Positions 27,839-35,269 of a stretch of DNA of 39,097 bases are shown piece after piece. The notes under the pieces were generated by a model. The model was given only the letters and a program-made list of their open reading frames with translations, was not told where the DNA came from and made no database searches. Source of the DNA: Magnetococcales bacterium DCbin4 (GTDB taxonomy: Bacteria > Pseudomonadota > Magnetococcia > Magnetococcales > UBA8363). The translations under genes and the position numbers were made by a program. Every line of letters begins with the position of its first letter. Position 1 is the stretch's first letter. Where the stretch lies: positions 1 through 39,097 of the forward strand of contig PEAN01000035.1 in the NCBI GenBank assembly GCA_002753735.1, given 5' to 3'.

Positions 27839-29125
27839 CTAGGGTACAGGCGGCGTCCAACCCATGATTGCCAGCATCACGAAGAAACCAACCACATACC
27901 CCACAGGGATATGCCAACCATTGCGCAACCACTGGAACACCGACCGGGCTTCCGGGATGCTGTTGGAGATGGCAACCCCGGCTGAAGAACCGAACCAGAT
28001 CATGGAACCGCCAAACCCGACCGCATAGGCCAGGAGGCCCCAATCATATCCCCCCTGTTTGATGGCCAGGGCGGTCAAGGGGATATTGTCGAAGACGGCG
28101 GAGATGAAGCCCAACGCCAGGGTGGTTTCCCAGGAGGCGAGCGGTAATTTTTCCACGGGCATCAAGGATGCGCAAGTCACCAACGCCAACAGGAACAGGG
28201 AACCTTTGGCCGTTGCCGGGAGCAGGTTCCAATTGGGGGAACGCAAGGGGGCGGAAAGCAGCAATGCCACCCAGACCGCAACCCCGATGAACGGGAAACG
28301 GTCGGCAATCTCTGAAAAACTCAGATTGACGGTCACATTGGTCCCGATGGCGGCAATCAGGATGAAGAATACGATGCCCACACGGACCTTGTCGTAGTGG
28401 CCGTCGGTCTGCGAACCGGCGACCAACTCGGCATGCCGGGCCTGTTGCATGGAGGCGGGAATCCCGAACACGATCAGGGCGGTGAATGCGGCGATATAGG
28501 CGGGTAATACCACCATGGGACTGATTCCTGCGATCCACATCATGGTGGTGGTCGTATCGCCCACGACGCTGCCGGCGCCCCCCGCGTTGGAAGCCGCCAC
28601 GATGGCCGCAATGTATCCGATATGCAATTTTCGCTTGTAGATTGACAGGGCGACGGTTCCACCGATAATCGCGGCGGCAATGTTATCCAAAAATCCGGAC
28701 AGGATGAAAATCAGCAGCAGCAGGACGAATCCCCCTTTCCATCCTGAGGGCAGCACCCGCGGAATCAGTTCCGGCACATGGCTGCGCTCGAAGTGGTCGG
28801 CCAACAAGGCAAATCCCACCAGCAGGCAAAACAGGTTGGCCAGAATGACCCATTCATGTCCAAAATGGGAGACCAATCCGGCAAATCCCGCCCCATGTTT
28901 GAATCCGGTCACGAAAAAGTTGTATCCCAGAATGATGAACATCCCGCTGGCCGCGACCTGCAAGGTGCGATGATGGAACAGCGCCACCCCGATCAACGTG
29001 GCACCGAACAGAATAAACTCCAGGGGAATTCCAGCCAGGACCGGTCCATCGATCCGACCCGAGGCCCAGACATCCGCCGGCAGCACAAGAGTGCCAAGCC
29101 ACATCCACCATTTGATCATGTTCAT
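27839..29125 (-). CDS. NhaD/ArsB-superfamily ion transporter
   Basis: About 428 residues, polytopic inner-membrane protein of the ion-transporter superfamily (NhaD-type Na+/H+ antiporters, ArsB, CitM). It begins with a signal-like first helix ending PADVWASG and has about twelve hydrophobic segments. The two half-repeats carry LSGFLDNIAAAIIGGTVAL and FISAVFDNIPLTALAIKQGG, whose DN motifs sit in the re-entrant transport region, and SNAGGAGSVVGDTTTTMMW, a strong NhaD signature. Na+/H+ exchange is the best guess. Start uncertain: ATGs at 29134, 29125 and 29119; 29125 has GGGAAG at good spacing. It is first gene of an operon with the two-component system, which may sense ionic conditions. Confidence 0.85.
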   Translation of the reverse strand: MNMIKWWMWLGTLVLPADVWASGRIDGPVLAGIPLEFILFGATLIGVALFHHRTLQVAASGMFIILGYNFFVTGFKHGAGFAGLVSHFGHEWVILANLFCLLVGFALLADHFERSHVPELIPRVLPSGWKGGFVLLLLIFILSGFLDNIAAAIIGGTVALSIYKRKLHIGYIAAIVAASNAGGAGSVVGDTTTTMMWIAGISPMVVLPAYIAAFTALIVFGIPASMQQARHAELVAGSQTDGHYDKVRVGIVFFILIAAIGTNVTVNLSFSEIADRFPFIGVAVWVALLLSAPLRSPNWNLLPATAKGSLFLLALVTCASLMPVEKLPLASWETTLALGFISAVFDNIPLTALAIKQGGYDWGLLAYAVGFGGSMIWFGSSAGVAISNSIPEARSVFQWLRNGWHIPVGYVVGFFVMLAIMGWTPPVP

Positions 29126-29546
29126 CCGATCCATCTTCCCGTTGATCAATGTTATTGTTTGCCAAGGTCAAAGCATGGTCACACCGGGATCCATGGATCT
29201 GACGGCTTCCATGAAGATTATCCGGAATCTCCACGGAAACGACAATGTGAAATAAATTTCAGTTTTATATAATTTTGCTTTACGTTTGATTCGATCTGCG
29301 GCTATTACAATAAAATTCATCGTGGAACGCAAACGGGAATGACGAAACCATGCCTTCGATGTTGGGTGCAATTTCAAAACAGATGACAGGGGTCTCCATC
29401 GAGGAAACAATTTTGCGCAATCATCAATGAACAAGGGAGCATTGACCCGTTTGGTCAAGACCCGCGAACGGCGTCACCCGGGCCAGCGCCAAATTCCAGG
29501 AGCGGGGCAGATGGAAAACGGTCCTGGAAATCGCGCCCGCTCCGCA
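29126..29546. other. Intergenic region between the transporter operon and the DGR locus
   Basis: About 420 bp without a convincing gene. The part 29230-29340 is AT-rich and should hold the promoter of the minus-strand transporter operon. The rest becomes GC-rich toward the hairpin of the second variable gene. A plus-strand open frame beginning near 29427 runs antisense through the FGS gene and is a shadow. Confidence 0.6.
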
Positions 29547-29602
29547 GTCCATGTCCTGGGCACCCCGGCGCTCCGCTGGCCGGGGCGGCCCCGGACATGG
29601 AC
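29547..29602 (-). other. Hairpin/cruciform downstream of VR2
   Basis: A 56-bp inverted-repeat structure: outer arms GTCCATGTCC (29547-29556) and GGACATGGAC (29593-29602), inner arms CCCCGGC (29563-29569) and GCCGGGG (29579-29585). It lies 38 bp beyond the end of variable repeat VR2. In the Bordetella phage DGR a hairpin just past the initiation-of-mutagenic-homing site is needed for target recognition; the matching position here suggests the same role. No T-run follows, so it is not a standard terminator. Confidence 0.8.
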
Positions 29603-29633
29603 CGCTCCGCTCCTGCCTGCTTGCCTGCCCGGC

Positions 29634-30539
29634 TCACGGATGAACTCGGGCACAGCGGAAGCCCAGACCGTCGAAGCGGCCGTCGGAGGGGTGCCTGCTG
29701 CGGTACGCCGCCCGCACGTAGCGAGCGAAGCCGATCCAGGACCCGCCGCGGATGACACGGTCGCCGCCGGCTTCATCATCCTGCCAGGAAGATCCATCGG
29801 TAGGTGCCCCTTCATAGCTTTCATGCCAATGATCATTGCACCATTCCAATACATTGCCCAGCATGTCGTACAACCCCCATGGATTGGGAGCTTTACGGCC
29901 TACCGGGTGGGTGCCAGCCTGTGTGTGCGGATACTGTTTCTCCTCCCAACCTGTGTTGTCATAACCATCATCCAACTCAAAACCAACCCCGCTGTTACCG
30001 CCGTACCAGGCGATAAGATCCAGGGCCGGAGCGTTATGTTTGCCGAGGATTTTGATGTCGCCGGTATAAAGGGCTGTGGTGGTACCGGCACGACAGGCAT
30101 ACTCCCACTGCGCCTCCGATGGCAGGACCAGATTGAGGCCGGGCAGGTCATCGTTGATCCGCTTCAAAAAAATCTGAACATCGTCCCAGCTGACCTGTTC
30201 CACCGGTCGGTCGGGTGTTTTGAAATAGCTCGGGTTGTCGCCCATCACCGCCTGCCAGAGCGCCTGGGTGCAGGGAGTGTCGAACAACCAATAGCCTTTT
30301 TCAATCGTCACCTCATGCCGTGGGCCTTCACCCTCAAAGCGGCCCGGTTCGTCCTCGGGTGATCCCATCCAAAACCGTCCGGGAGGGATCCAGCGCAGAC
30401 GCTGGCGGACCACACCGATGGCAAATTCGACGAAAACGCCCCGACGATCCTCACCCCAGCCACTGGCCCATGGGGGTGGGGAACCATCGGCCAGGGGATG
30501 CCATGCGGTATCGACCAACGAAGTCGGGGACATATACAT
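29634..30539 (-). CDS. DGR target 2: stand-alone FGS (sulfatase-modifying-factor/C-type-lectin-like) protein with variable C-terminus
   Basis: A 301-residue protein that is almost entirely an FGE-sulfatase/SUMF1 domain (about 47-301: RWIPPGRFWMGSP, PVEQVSWDDVQIFL, LPSEAQWEYACRAGT, PWGLYDMLGNVLEWC, VIRGGSWIGFARYVRAAY, LGFRCARVHP). The Cys pair used by true formylglycine-generating enzymes is absent from the GGSW segment, so a ligand-binding role is likely. Start at ATG 30539 with GGAGGA just upstream. It closely resembles the C-terminal domain of the large vWA-FGS protein in protein and DNA, even past the stop codon into the hairpin, so it arose by duplication. It lies beyond the template repeat. 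The last 44 residues are the variable repeat. Confidence 0.92.
   Translation of the reverse strand: MYMSPTSLVDTAWHPLADGSPPPWASGWGEDRRGVFVEFAIGVVRQRLRWIPPGRFWMGSPEDEPGRFEGEGPRHEVTIEKGYWLFDTPCTQALWQAVMGDNPSYFKTPDRPVEQVSWDDVQIFLKRINDDLPGLNLVLPSEAQWEYACRAGTTTALYTGDIKILGKHNAPALDLIAWYGGNSGVGFELDDGYDNTGWEEKQYPHTQAGTHPVGRKAPNPWGLYDMLGNVLEWCNDHWHESYEGAPTDGSSWQDDEAGGDRVIRGGSWIGFARYVRAAYRSRHPSDGRFDGLGFRCARVHP
29641..29773 (-). repeat. DGR variable repeat VR2
   Basis: About 133 bp at the 3' end of the second FGS gene, homologous to the template repeat at 30686-30818. Between the GC-rich 3' block (29641-29666, putative initiation-of-mutagenic-homing site) and 29773 I count 13 substitutions, all at positions where the template coding strand has A. 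Template Asn residues become Asp, Ile, Phe, Tyr, Ser, Gly and Phe. Outside adenines the copies are identical in this interval. Confidence 0.95.
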
Positions 30540-30685
30540 GCCTTCCTCCGAAAAGAAACCGGACGGCGAGCCTTCACCCGGGCACCACCAAGGCTACCAG
30601 CACGCCGCCGGAACTGAGTTTCGGCGAACCGTAAGGGACGCCATGGACGATATGTCTGTTCATACCCGGAACATCCATCCGGCCG

Positions 30686-30818
30686 TGAGCTCGGGCACAG
30701 CGGAAGCCCAGATCGTCGTTGCGGTTGTCGGAGGGGTGCCTGTTGCGGTACGCCGCCCGCACGTTGCGTGCGTTGTCGTTCCAGGACCCGCCGCGGATGA
30801 CACGGTTGCCGCCGGCTT
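30686..30818 (-). repeat. DGR template repeat TR
   Basis: A non-coding repeat beginning 24 bp after the reverse transcriptase stop codon. On the minus strand it would read GGNRVIRGGSWNDNARN and so on, with seven AAC codons placed at the binding-site positions of the FGS fold, the hallmark of a DGR template (AAC can mutate to many codons by adenine changes without creating a stop). The 3' block 30686-30711 matches the VR initiation block except one C/T difference (the IMH* versus IMH distinction). It is not followed by the hairpin found after both VRs. The sequence on to 30540 shows no convincing gene. Confidence 0.95.
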
Positions 30819-30841
30819 TTCGACCATCGCCCTTCTTGATT

Positions 30842-31861
30842 CTAAAGATTGCTCAGGAGGTCTGCAAGCGGCTGGCGGCGTAACTGTTCACGGCGCCAGG
30901 CGGAAGCATCGGTGTGGGCCGTCAGCGCCAGGGTATGGGTCATCCCGGTCTGCAAGGTGGCGACATCGATCCGCCCTGCGGCATAATCTTCTTCCCAGCG
31001 ACGGCGAGCCGCGATGTAACGGCGTTTGCGACGGCGCGACAACAACAGACGATCAGGAAGGATACGGTAGCCACAAAAGAGAAGGCCATCACCGCTGCGA
31101 CCGATATGCACCGGCTCCTTGACCTCCAACCTGAGGATTCCGGCAACATGATCGCGCGTCCGGGTCATGGACTCCTTCATGGCCGCCTTATCGTCGCCCC
31201 ACCAGACAATATCATCCATGTAACGCACCATTCCGCGCACCCGGCACTTCTCCAACAACAACCGATCGATTTCGCCCAGGTAATGGTTGGCAAAGTGTTG
31301 CGAAGTCAACGCGCCGATGGGCAACCCCATGCCCGGACTTGTCTGATGGGCGTGGATGATCCGCGTCATCAGATGCAGCAAACCACGATCCTTGAACCGG
31401 CGTGCCAATTTGCCAAGCAAAAGGGTGTGGTCAATGGCGGCAAAATAGCCACGGATGTCAATCTTGGCGTACCAGGGATAACGCCCGAGATGGTGGCGGG
31501 CACGGTGGACCGCAGCAAGGGTTCCTTTGCCGACCCTGCAAGCGAAGGTATCCTCCACCAGGGCACGGTCAAGTACCGGGCCAACGTGTGCCATCAAGGC
31601 ATGGTGCAAAACTCTTTCGCGAAAACAGGGGGCATGGATGATGCGCGGCTTGGGATCGCGGATGCGAAAAGAACGCATGGTGCCCACGGCAACCGAACCG
31701 TCGAGAATATCATTTTGCAGACGGGCCAGCTCGCCATGAAGATCGGCGCGGAAAAACCGCACCTCGTCCCGGCTTCCTTTCCCCTGCGCAGCGCGGTGGA
31801 AGGCTGCCGCCAGGTTGTGCCAGTCCGCAACCTCTGCCAGCCCGACAGCACTACGTTTCAT
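30842..31861 (-). CDS. Diversity-generating retroelement reverse transcriptase
   Basis: A 339-residue RT starting at ATG 31861 (MKRSAVGLAEVADW), overlapping the end of the HRDC gene by 11 nt (ATGAAACGTAG), so translation is coupled. RT motifs: RIIHAPCFRERVLHHAL (motif 2), YAKIDIRGYFAAID (motif 3, Asp135), GLPIGALTSQHFANHYL (motif 4, with the SQ form typical of DGR RTs) and RYMDDIVWW (catalytic YMDD, 214-217). There is no maturase, endonuclease or retron ncRNA signature. It makes error-prone cDNA of the adjacent TR RNA, which replaces VR sequence in the two FGS genes. The frame stays open upstream to 32215, but that part is the HRDC gene in another frame. Confidence 0.96.
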   Translation of the reverse strand: MKRSAVGLAEVADWHNLAAAFHRAAQGKGSRDEVRFFRADLHGELARLQNDILDGSVAVGTMRSFRIRDPKPRIIHAPCFRERVLHHALMAHVGPVLDRALVEDTFACRVGKGTLAAVHRARHHLGRYPWYAKIDIRGYFAAIDHTLLLGKLARRFKDRGLLHLMTRIIHAHQTSPGMGLPIGALTSQHFANHYLGEIDRLLLEKCRVRGMVRYMDDIVWWGDDKAAMKESMTRTRDHVAGILRLEVKEPVHIGRSGDGLLFCGYRILPDRLLLSRRRKRRYIAARRRWEEDYAAGRIDVATLQTGMTHTLALTAHTDASAWRREQLRRQPLADLLSNL

Positions 31862-32333
31862 GGGCGACGCCACCAGCAGTGGCGGGTTGGGAAGTCTGGC
31901 GCAGAATCCGGAGAAATGCCTCACCGTACTTTTCCATGCGTGCGTCGCCGATACCGGGAATACCTTGCATCGCCGCCTTGGTCTGGACACGACGCTGCAC
32001 CATTTCCGCCAACTGATCATTGGTGAACAGGGCGTAGGCGGGAACCCCTTCGGCTTCGGCCATCTCCTTGCGAAGCGAACGCAATTTGGCGAACAGGGCG
32101 AAGTCCTGATCGTTAAGCACTTCACGATAATCAATCTTGGAACGCGATTTTCCCGATTGCCCCTGGCCATCGGAAGGTTCAAAACTGACACAAATCGCCC
32201 AGGCACTGTTGGCACCGTCCTGAACGAGGGAACGGTCGATGGCCAGAATGCGATGTGAACTCAAAAAACGATTCAGCTCCTCGAACGCCGAGTCACCGCC
32301 ATGCACGGCAATGGTGAAGAATCGAAATTGCAT
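31851..32333 (-). CDS. HRDC-domain DGR accessory protein
   Basis: A 160-residue protein. The N-terminal part (MQFRFFTIAVHGGDSAFEELNRFL, then AWAICVSFEP) is a small alpha/beta region, and the C-terminal part (about 78-146) is an HRDC domain: LFAKLRSLRKEMAEAEGVPA, FTNDQLAEMV, MQGIPGIGDARMEKYG. HRDC domains bind nucleic acid in RecQ helicases and RNase D. HRDC genes are a known alternative accessory gene in DGRs, and here no Avd-like four-helix protein is visible. A role in binding TR RNA, cDNA or the target during homing is inferred. It overlaps the RT start. Confidence 0.88.
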   Translation of the reverse strand: MQFRFFTIAVHGGDSAFEELNRFLSSHRILAIDRSLVQDGANSAWAICVSFEPSDGQGQSGKSRSKIDYREVLNDQDFALFAKLRSLRKEMAEAEGVPAYALFTNDQLAEMVQRRVQTKAAMQGIPGIGDARMEKYGEAFLRILRQTSQPATAGGVAHET

Positions 32334-32370
32334 CAGATCTCCCTTTCAAAAAATTCGCTCGCGCTCCGCA

Positions 32371-32426
32371 GTCCATGTCCCGGGCTCCCCGGCGCTCCGC
32401 TTGCCGGGGCGGCCCCGGACATGGAC
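32371..32426 (-). other. Hairpin/cruciform downstream of VR1
   Basis: Same structure and length (56 bp) as at 29547-29602: outer arms GTCCATGTCC (32371-32380) and GGACATGGAC (32417-32426), inner arms CCCCGGC (32387-32393) and GCCGGGG (32403-32409). It starts 38 bp past VR1, the same distance as for VR2. About 106 bp downstream of both VR genes are nearly identical, including both stem pairs. Confidence 0.8.
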
Positions 32427-32457
32427 CGCTCCGCTCCTGCCCGCTTGCCTGCCCGGC

Positions 32458-35121
32458 TCACGGATGAACTCGGGCACAGCGGAAGCCCAGATCGCCGAAG
32501 CGGTAGTCGGAGGGGGGCCTGAAGCGGTACGCCGCCCGCACGAAGCGTGCGAGGCCGAACCAGGACCCGCCGCGGATGACACGGATGCCGCCGGCTTCCC
32601 CATCACCCAGCCAGGGAGTGCCATCGGTCGGTGCCCCTTCATAATTTCCGTGCCAATGATCGGCGCACCATTCCCATACATTGCCCAGCATGTCGTACAA
32701 CCCCCACGGATTGCAAGCTTTGAGTCCCACCGGGTGGGTTCCAGCCTTCGTGTGCGGATACTGTTTCTCCTCCCATCCCGAACTGTCTTCCCCCTTGTCC
32801 AACTTAAAATCGACCCCGCTGTTGCCGCCATACCAAGCGATGGGATCCAGGGCAGGGGCGTTATGTATGCCGAGGATTTCGATGCCACCGGTATAAAGGG
32901 CGGTGCTGGTACCGGCACGACAGGCATACTCCCATTGTGCCTCTGACGGCAGAACCAGATTGAGACCGGGTAGTTGATCGTTGATCCGCTTCAAAAACGT
33001 CTGAACATCGTCCCAGCGAACCTGTTCCACGGGTCGGTCTGGGGTTTGGAAACGGCTTGGGTTATCGCCCATCACCGCCTGCCAGAGCGCCTGGGTGCAG
33101 GGGGTGTCGAACAGCCAGTACCCTTCCTTGATCGTCACCTCATACCGTGGACCTTCGTCCCCATCGCGCCCCGGTTCATCCGCAGGCGAACCCATCCAAA
33201 ACCGCCCAGGGGGAATCCAGCGCATCTTTTGTCGGGCCTGACCCACCACGAATTCCGCCCACAGCCCGAAGCGGTCGCGCCCCATGGCATCGGCCCAAGT
33301 GGGACGGCCGAGACGGCGGAAACTCAGGCGTTCGCAATCGCTCCGGATATGGAACCCGGGAGCGGAAGGAAGATCGCAAACCGTTTTCCGGGGATCCCCA
33401 AGCAGGATCGGCGGAGACGAATCATGCGGATTTTCAATGGTGATCAGACCATTAATCGAATGCAACGTTCCAAGCCAACTGCCAGTCGGTAATATTGGAA
33501 GTTCCTGTTTCAGTTCCAGACGGCCTTCCGACTGAACAACATGGAAGCGCCGTACCACGGGGAGATCTGATTGATGATCACCTTCGATCAGTTCCGGTCG
33601 AAATCCGGGCGGCGGGACGTAATTTGGATCGGAACCATGGAGGGCATGATCCAGACGGATGATCTGTTCTCCGAAGACCGGGTCCTGCCAAAAATGGGCG
33701 TTGGCCCGTTTTTTCACCTTCCGAAACCAGGCATGCCGGTCGCTGCTCCCCGCATCCTGGCCATGGTTCCTGGACCGGTCACTGAACCAACGCCAAAAGT
33801 CGCGGGCAAAGGTTAAATCATCAGGAGAGACCTGGTGTGATTGGCTGTCGGTGCCAAAATTAGCAATTTCATCCGCCACCACCTCATCGGCCATATTCCA
33901 ACGCCACCGGCGCCAATGGTGCAGGACCATGGCGCGGTCCTCATTGGAATGACCGTCGAATCCGGCCCGCAGTTCCGCATTTGCCTCGGGCGTCAGGGAC
34001 GCGGCCACGCTGTGCGTGCTGCTCAGGGCGGAATGGCTCCACACATCCGCCTCGGTGCCGGCATCCGCCCGTTCCGGACCCAACGCAAGCCGGACATCGC
34101 GCAACAATCCCGGCTCGATGCGCACCAACGTTCCCAGGAGGCGCAATAGTTGTTCCGCCCGCGCCGTCAATACTTCCGGTGCATTCGTCGCGCCGCTCCG
34201 ATCCCGTTCCCACGCCACACACTGCCACCAATGTTTCAGTTCGGACGGAAAACGCTCCAACGGCGCGGGAAACAGGACCACCCCCCGGCACGATTGGGCC
34301 TGCAAGCGACGCCCAAGGTCGAGCCATGGCGCCCGGGCTTGACTTCCGCCCCGTTGCAATGCCCCCAGGTCCCCCAAAACAAAAACGGTTCCCCCCGGAG
34401 GCGGCAAACGGTATCCCCCTTCCGAATCACCCAGGAGCCGAGGTTCATCCAATCCTTCATGAAACCGGGCCGCTTCAAGATCATTCTCGCCCAGGATGGA
34501 GGCGAGATCGGCAAAGACCCGTTGCTGATCTTTCCAGAAGGGGACCAGATGCTCGCTGCGATCCAGGACGACCTGAACCGAACGCCCCCACTGGCGTTTG
34601 CGACGGCGAGGAATCCGGGGAAGCAGTCGACCCCGCTCCATGTAATGAAGAATACGGGCAATATCCGGCTCGTGACCTTCCTGCCATTGTGCCAAAACCT
34701 GGCGCAACCGTGGTTGCAATTCCGGCCAGGTGGTCAAGAACCGAAACCTTGGCGGATCCTTGGGACGACCCTGCCAGACAGGGGGGGTAGAGGCAAAGAT
34801 CACAATTGGAGGCGGTGGTGCAGTGGATTCCTGGGCGTAGCCGACCTGTTGCCAAAACAACACTGGAATCAAAGGTTGTGGCTGCAAGGAATCTTTTTGT
34901 TCAGTCCCTTGGACAGACGAATCAGGAGGAACCTTTGAAAAGACGGATCCTGATTCCGCATGATCCATTAACTCATCCATCTCCTCGGGAGGTGGATGGT
35001 ATCCCAAAAGAATGGACATCCCCCTGATGACCCCATCATCCTTCAGTGAACAGACCCGAACCAGATCAGCCCGCCCGCAGATTCCCGAATGGATCACTGT
35101 TTTTTCCCGGTGGAGGCTCAT
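32458..35121 (-). CDS. DGR target 1: vWA-like/FGS fusion protein with variable C-terminus
   Basis: An 887-residue protein from the ATG at 35121 (AGAGGG 7 nt ahead; the frame stays open to 35214 without a site). Residues 1-175 are Pro-rich and unrecognised. Residues about 180-300 look like a degenerate von Willebrand A domain (SVQVVLDRSEHLVPF with D187/S189; TVFVLGDLGAL; RGVVLFPAPLERFP). A helical section and a beta-rich linker follow to about 630. The FGS domain is 633-887 (RWIPPGRFWMGSP, PSEAQWEYACRAGT, GLYDMLGNVWEWC, RGGSWFGLARFVRAAYRF). Residues about 844-885 are the variable repeat. The FGE catalytic Cys pair is absent. Next to a MoxR ATPase, vWA plus FGS suggests a receptor whose variable tip binds ligand and whose vWA region couples to MoxR. 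The vWA call is inference. Confidence 0.9.
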   Translation of the reverse strand: MSLHREKTVIHSGICGRADLVRVCSLKDDGVIRGMSILLGYHPPPEEMDELMDHAESGSVFSKVPPDSSVQGTEQKDSLQPQPLIPVLFWQQVGYAQESTAPPPPIVIFASTPPVWQGRPKDPPRFRFLTTWPELQPRLRQVLAQWQEGHEPDIARILHYMERGRLLPRIPRRRKRQWGRSVQVVLDRSEHLVPFWKDQQRVFADLASILGENDLEAARFHEGLDEPRLLGDSEGGYRLPPPGGTVFVLGDLGALQRGGSQARAPWLDLGRRLQAQSCRGVVLFPAPLERFPSELKHWWQCVAWERDRSGATNAPEVLTARAEQLLRLLGTLVRIEPGLLRDVRLALGPERADAGTEADVWSHSALSSTHSVAASLTPEANAELRAGFDGHSNEDRAMVLHHWRRWRWNMADEVVADEIANFGTDSQSHQVSPDDLTFARDFWRWFSDRSRNHGQDAGSSDRHAWFRKVKKRANAHFWQDPVFGEQIIRLDHALHGSDPNYVPPPGFRPELIEGDHQSDLPVVRRFHVVQSEGRLELKQELPILPTGSWLGTLHSINGLITIENPHDSSPPILLGDPRKTVCDLPSAPGFHIRSDCERLSFRRLGRPTWADAMGRDRFGLWAEFVVGQARQKMRWIPPGRFWMGSPADEPGRDGDEGPRYEVTIKEGYWLFDTPCTQALWQAVMGDNPSRFQTPDRPVEQVRWDDVQTFLKRINDQLPGLNLVLPSEAQWEYACRAGTSTALYTGGIEILGIHNAPALDPIAWYGGNSGVDFKLDKGEDSSGWEEKQYPHTKAGTHPVGLKACNPWGLYDMLGNVWEWCADHWHGNYEGAPTDGTPWLGDGEAGGIRVIRGGSWFGLARFVRAAYRFRPPSDYRFGDLGFRCARVHP
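32465..32597 (-). repeat. DGR variable repeat VR1
   Basis: About 133 bp at the 3' end of the vWA-FGS gene, collinear with the template repeat. I count 15 substitutions between VR1 and TR within 32491-32597, all at template adenines (to T, G or C); no non-adenine position differs. The encoded changes turn template Asn/Asp/His into Ile, Phe, Gly, Leu, Phe, Phe, Pro, Tyr, Phe and Gly, giving an aromatic-rich surface distinct from VR2. The 32465-32490 block is the putative initiation site. Confidence 0.95.
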
Positions 35122-35269
35122 GGTTGAGCCCTCTGCAAAAAGTCCAGGAAAAAATCGAGAATATAATAACTTTAACCGCTTAAAAAAATAATTGCATTTT
35201 TCATATATATTCATATTTTTTTATGCTGCGTGAGAGACGGGTTTACAATAGAGACTTTTTGTAGTGGAC
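35122..35269 (-). promoter_or_regulatory. AT-rich gap with possible internal promoter before the vWA-FGS gene
   Basis: The only sizeable gap in the first part of the operon (148 bp) and much more AT-rich than the flanking genes. On the minus strand there are TATATT/TTATATTC-like boxes and A/T tracts, so a separate promoter for the vWA-FGS and DGR genes is plausible. No ORF with a ribosome binding site is present. Confidence 0.4.

Noticed and set aside
29547-29602. Hairpins after the VRs as Rho-independent terminators
   Set aside because: No T-run on the transcribed side, and equal spacing to both VRs fits a DGR target element better.
29427-30362. 311-codon plus-strand ORF
   Set aside because: It lies antisense to the FGS gene, which has clear family motifs and a ribosome binding site; the plus frame has none.
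30574-30762. Short minus-strand ORF reading MRAAYRNRHPSDN
   Set aside because: It is the template repeat read in frame, without a ribosome binding site; TR is expected to be non-coding.
30842-31861. RT as a group II intron or retron enzyme
   Set aside because: No maturase or HNH domain and no msr/msd; the DGR-type SQ motif together with TR/VR pairs decides.
30914-32026. 370-codon plus-strand ORF
   Set aside because: Antisense shadow of the reverse transcriptase, whose motifs fix the coding strand.
31862-32215. N-terminal extension of the RT frame
   Set aside because: It overlaps the HRDC gene in another frame and has no RT family sequence; the ATG at 31861 is coupled to the HRDC stop.
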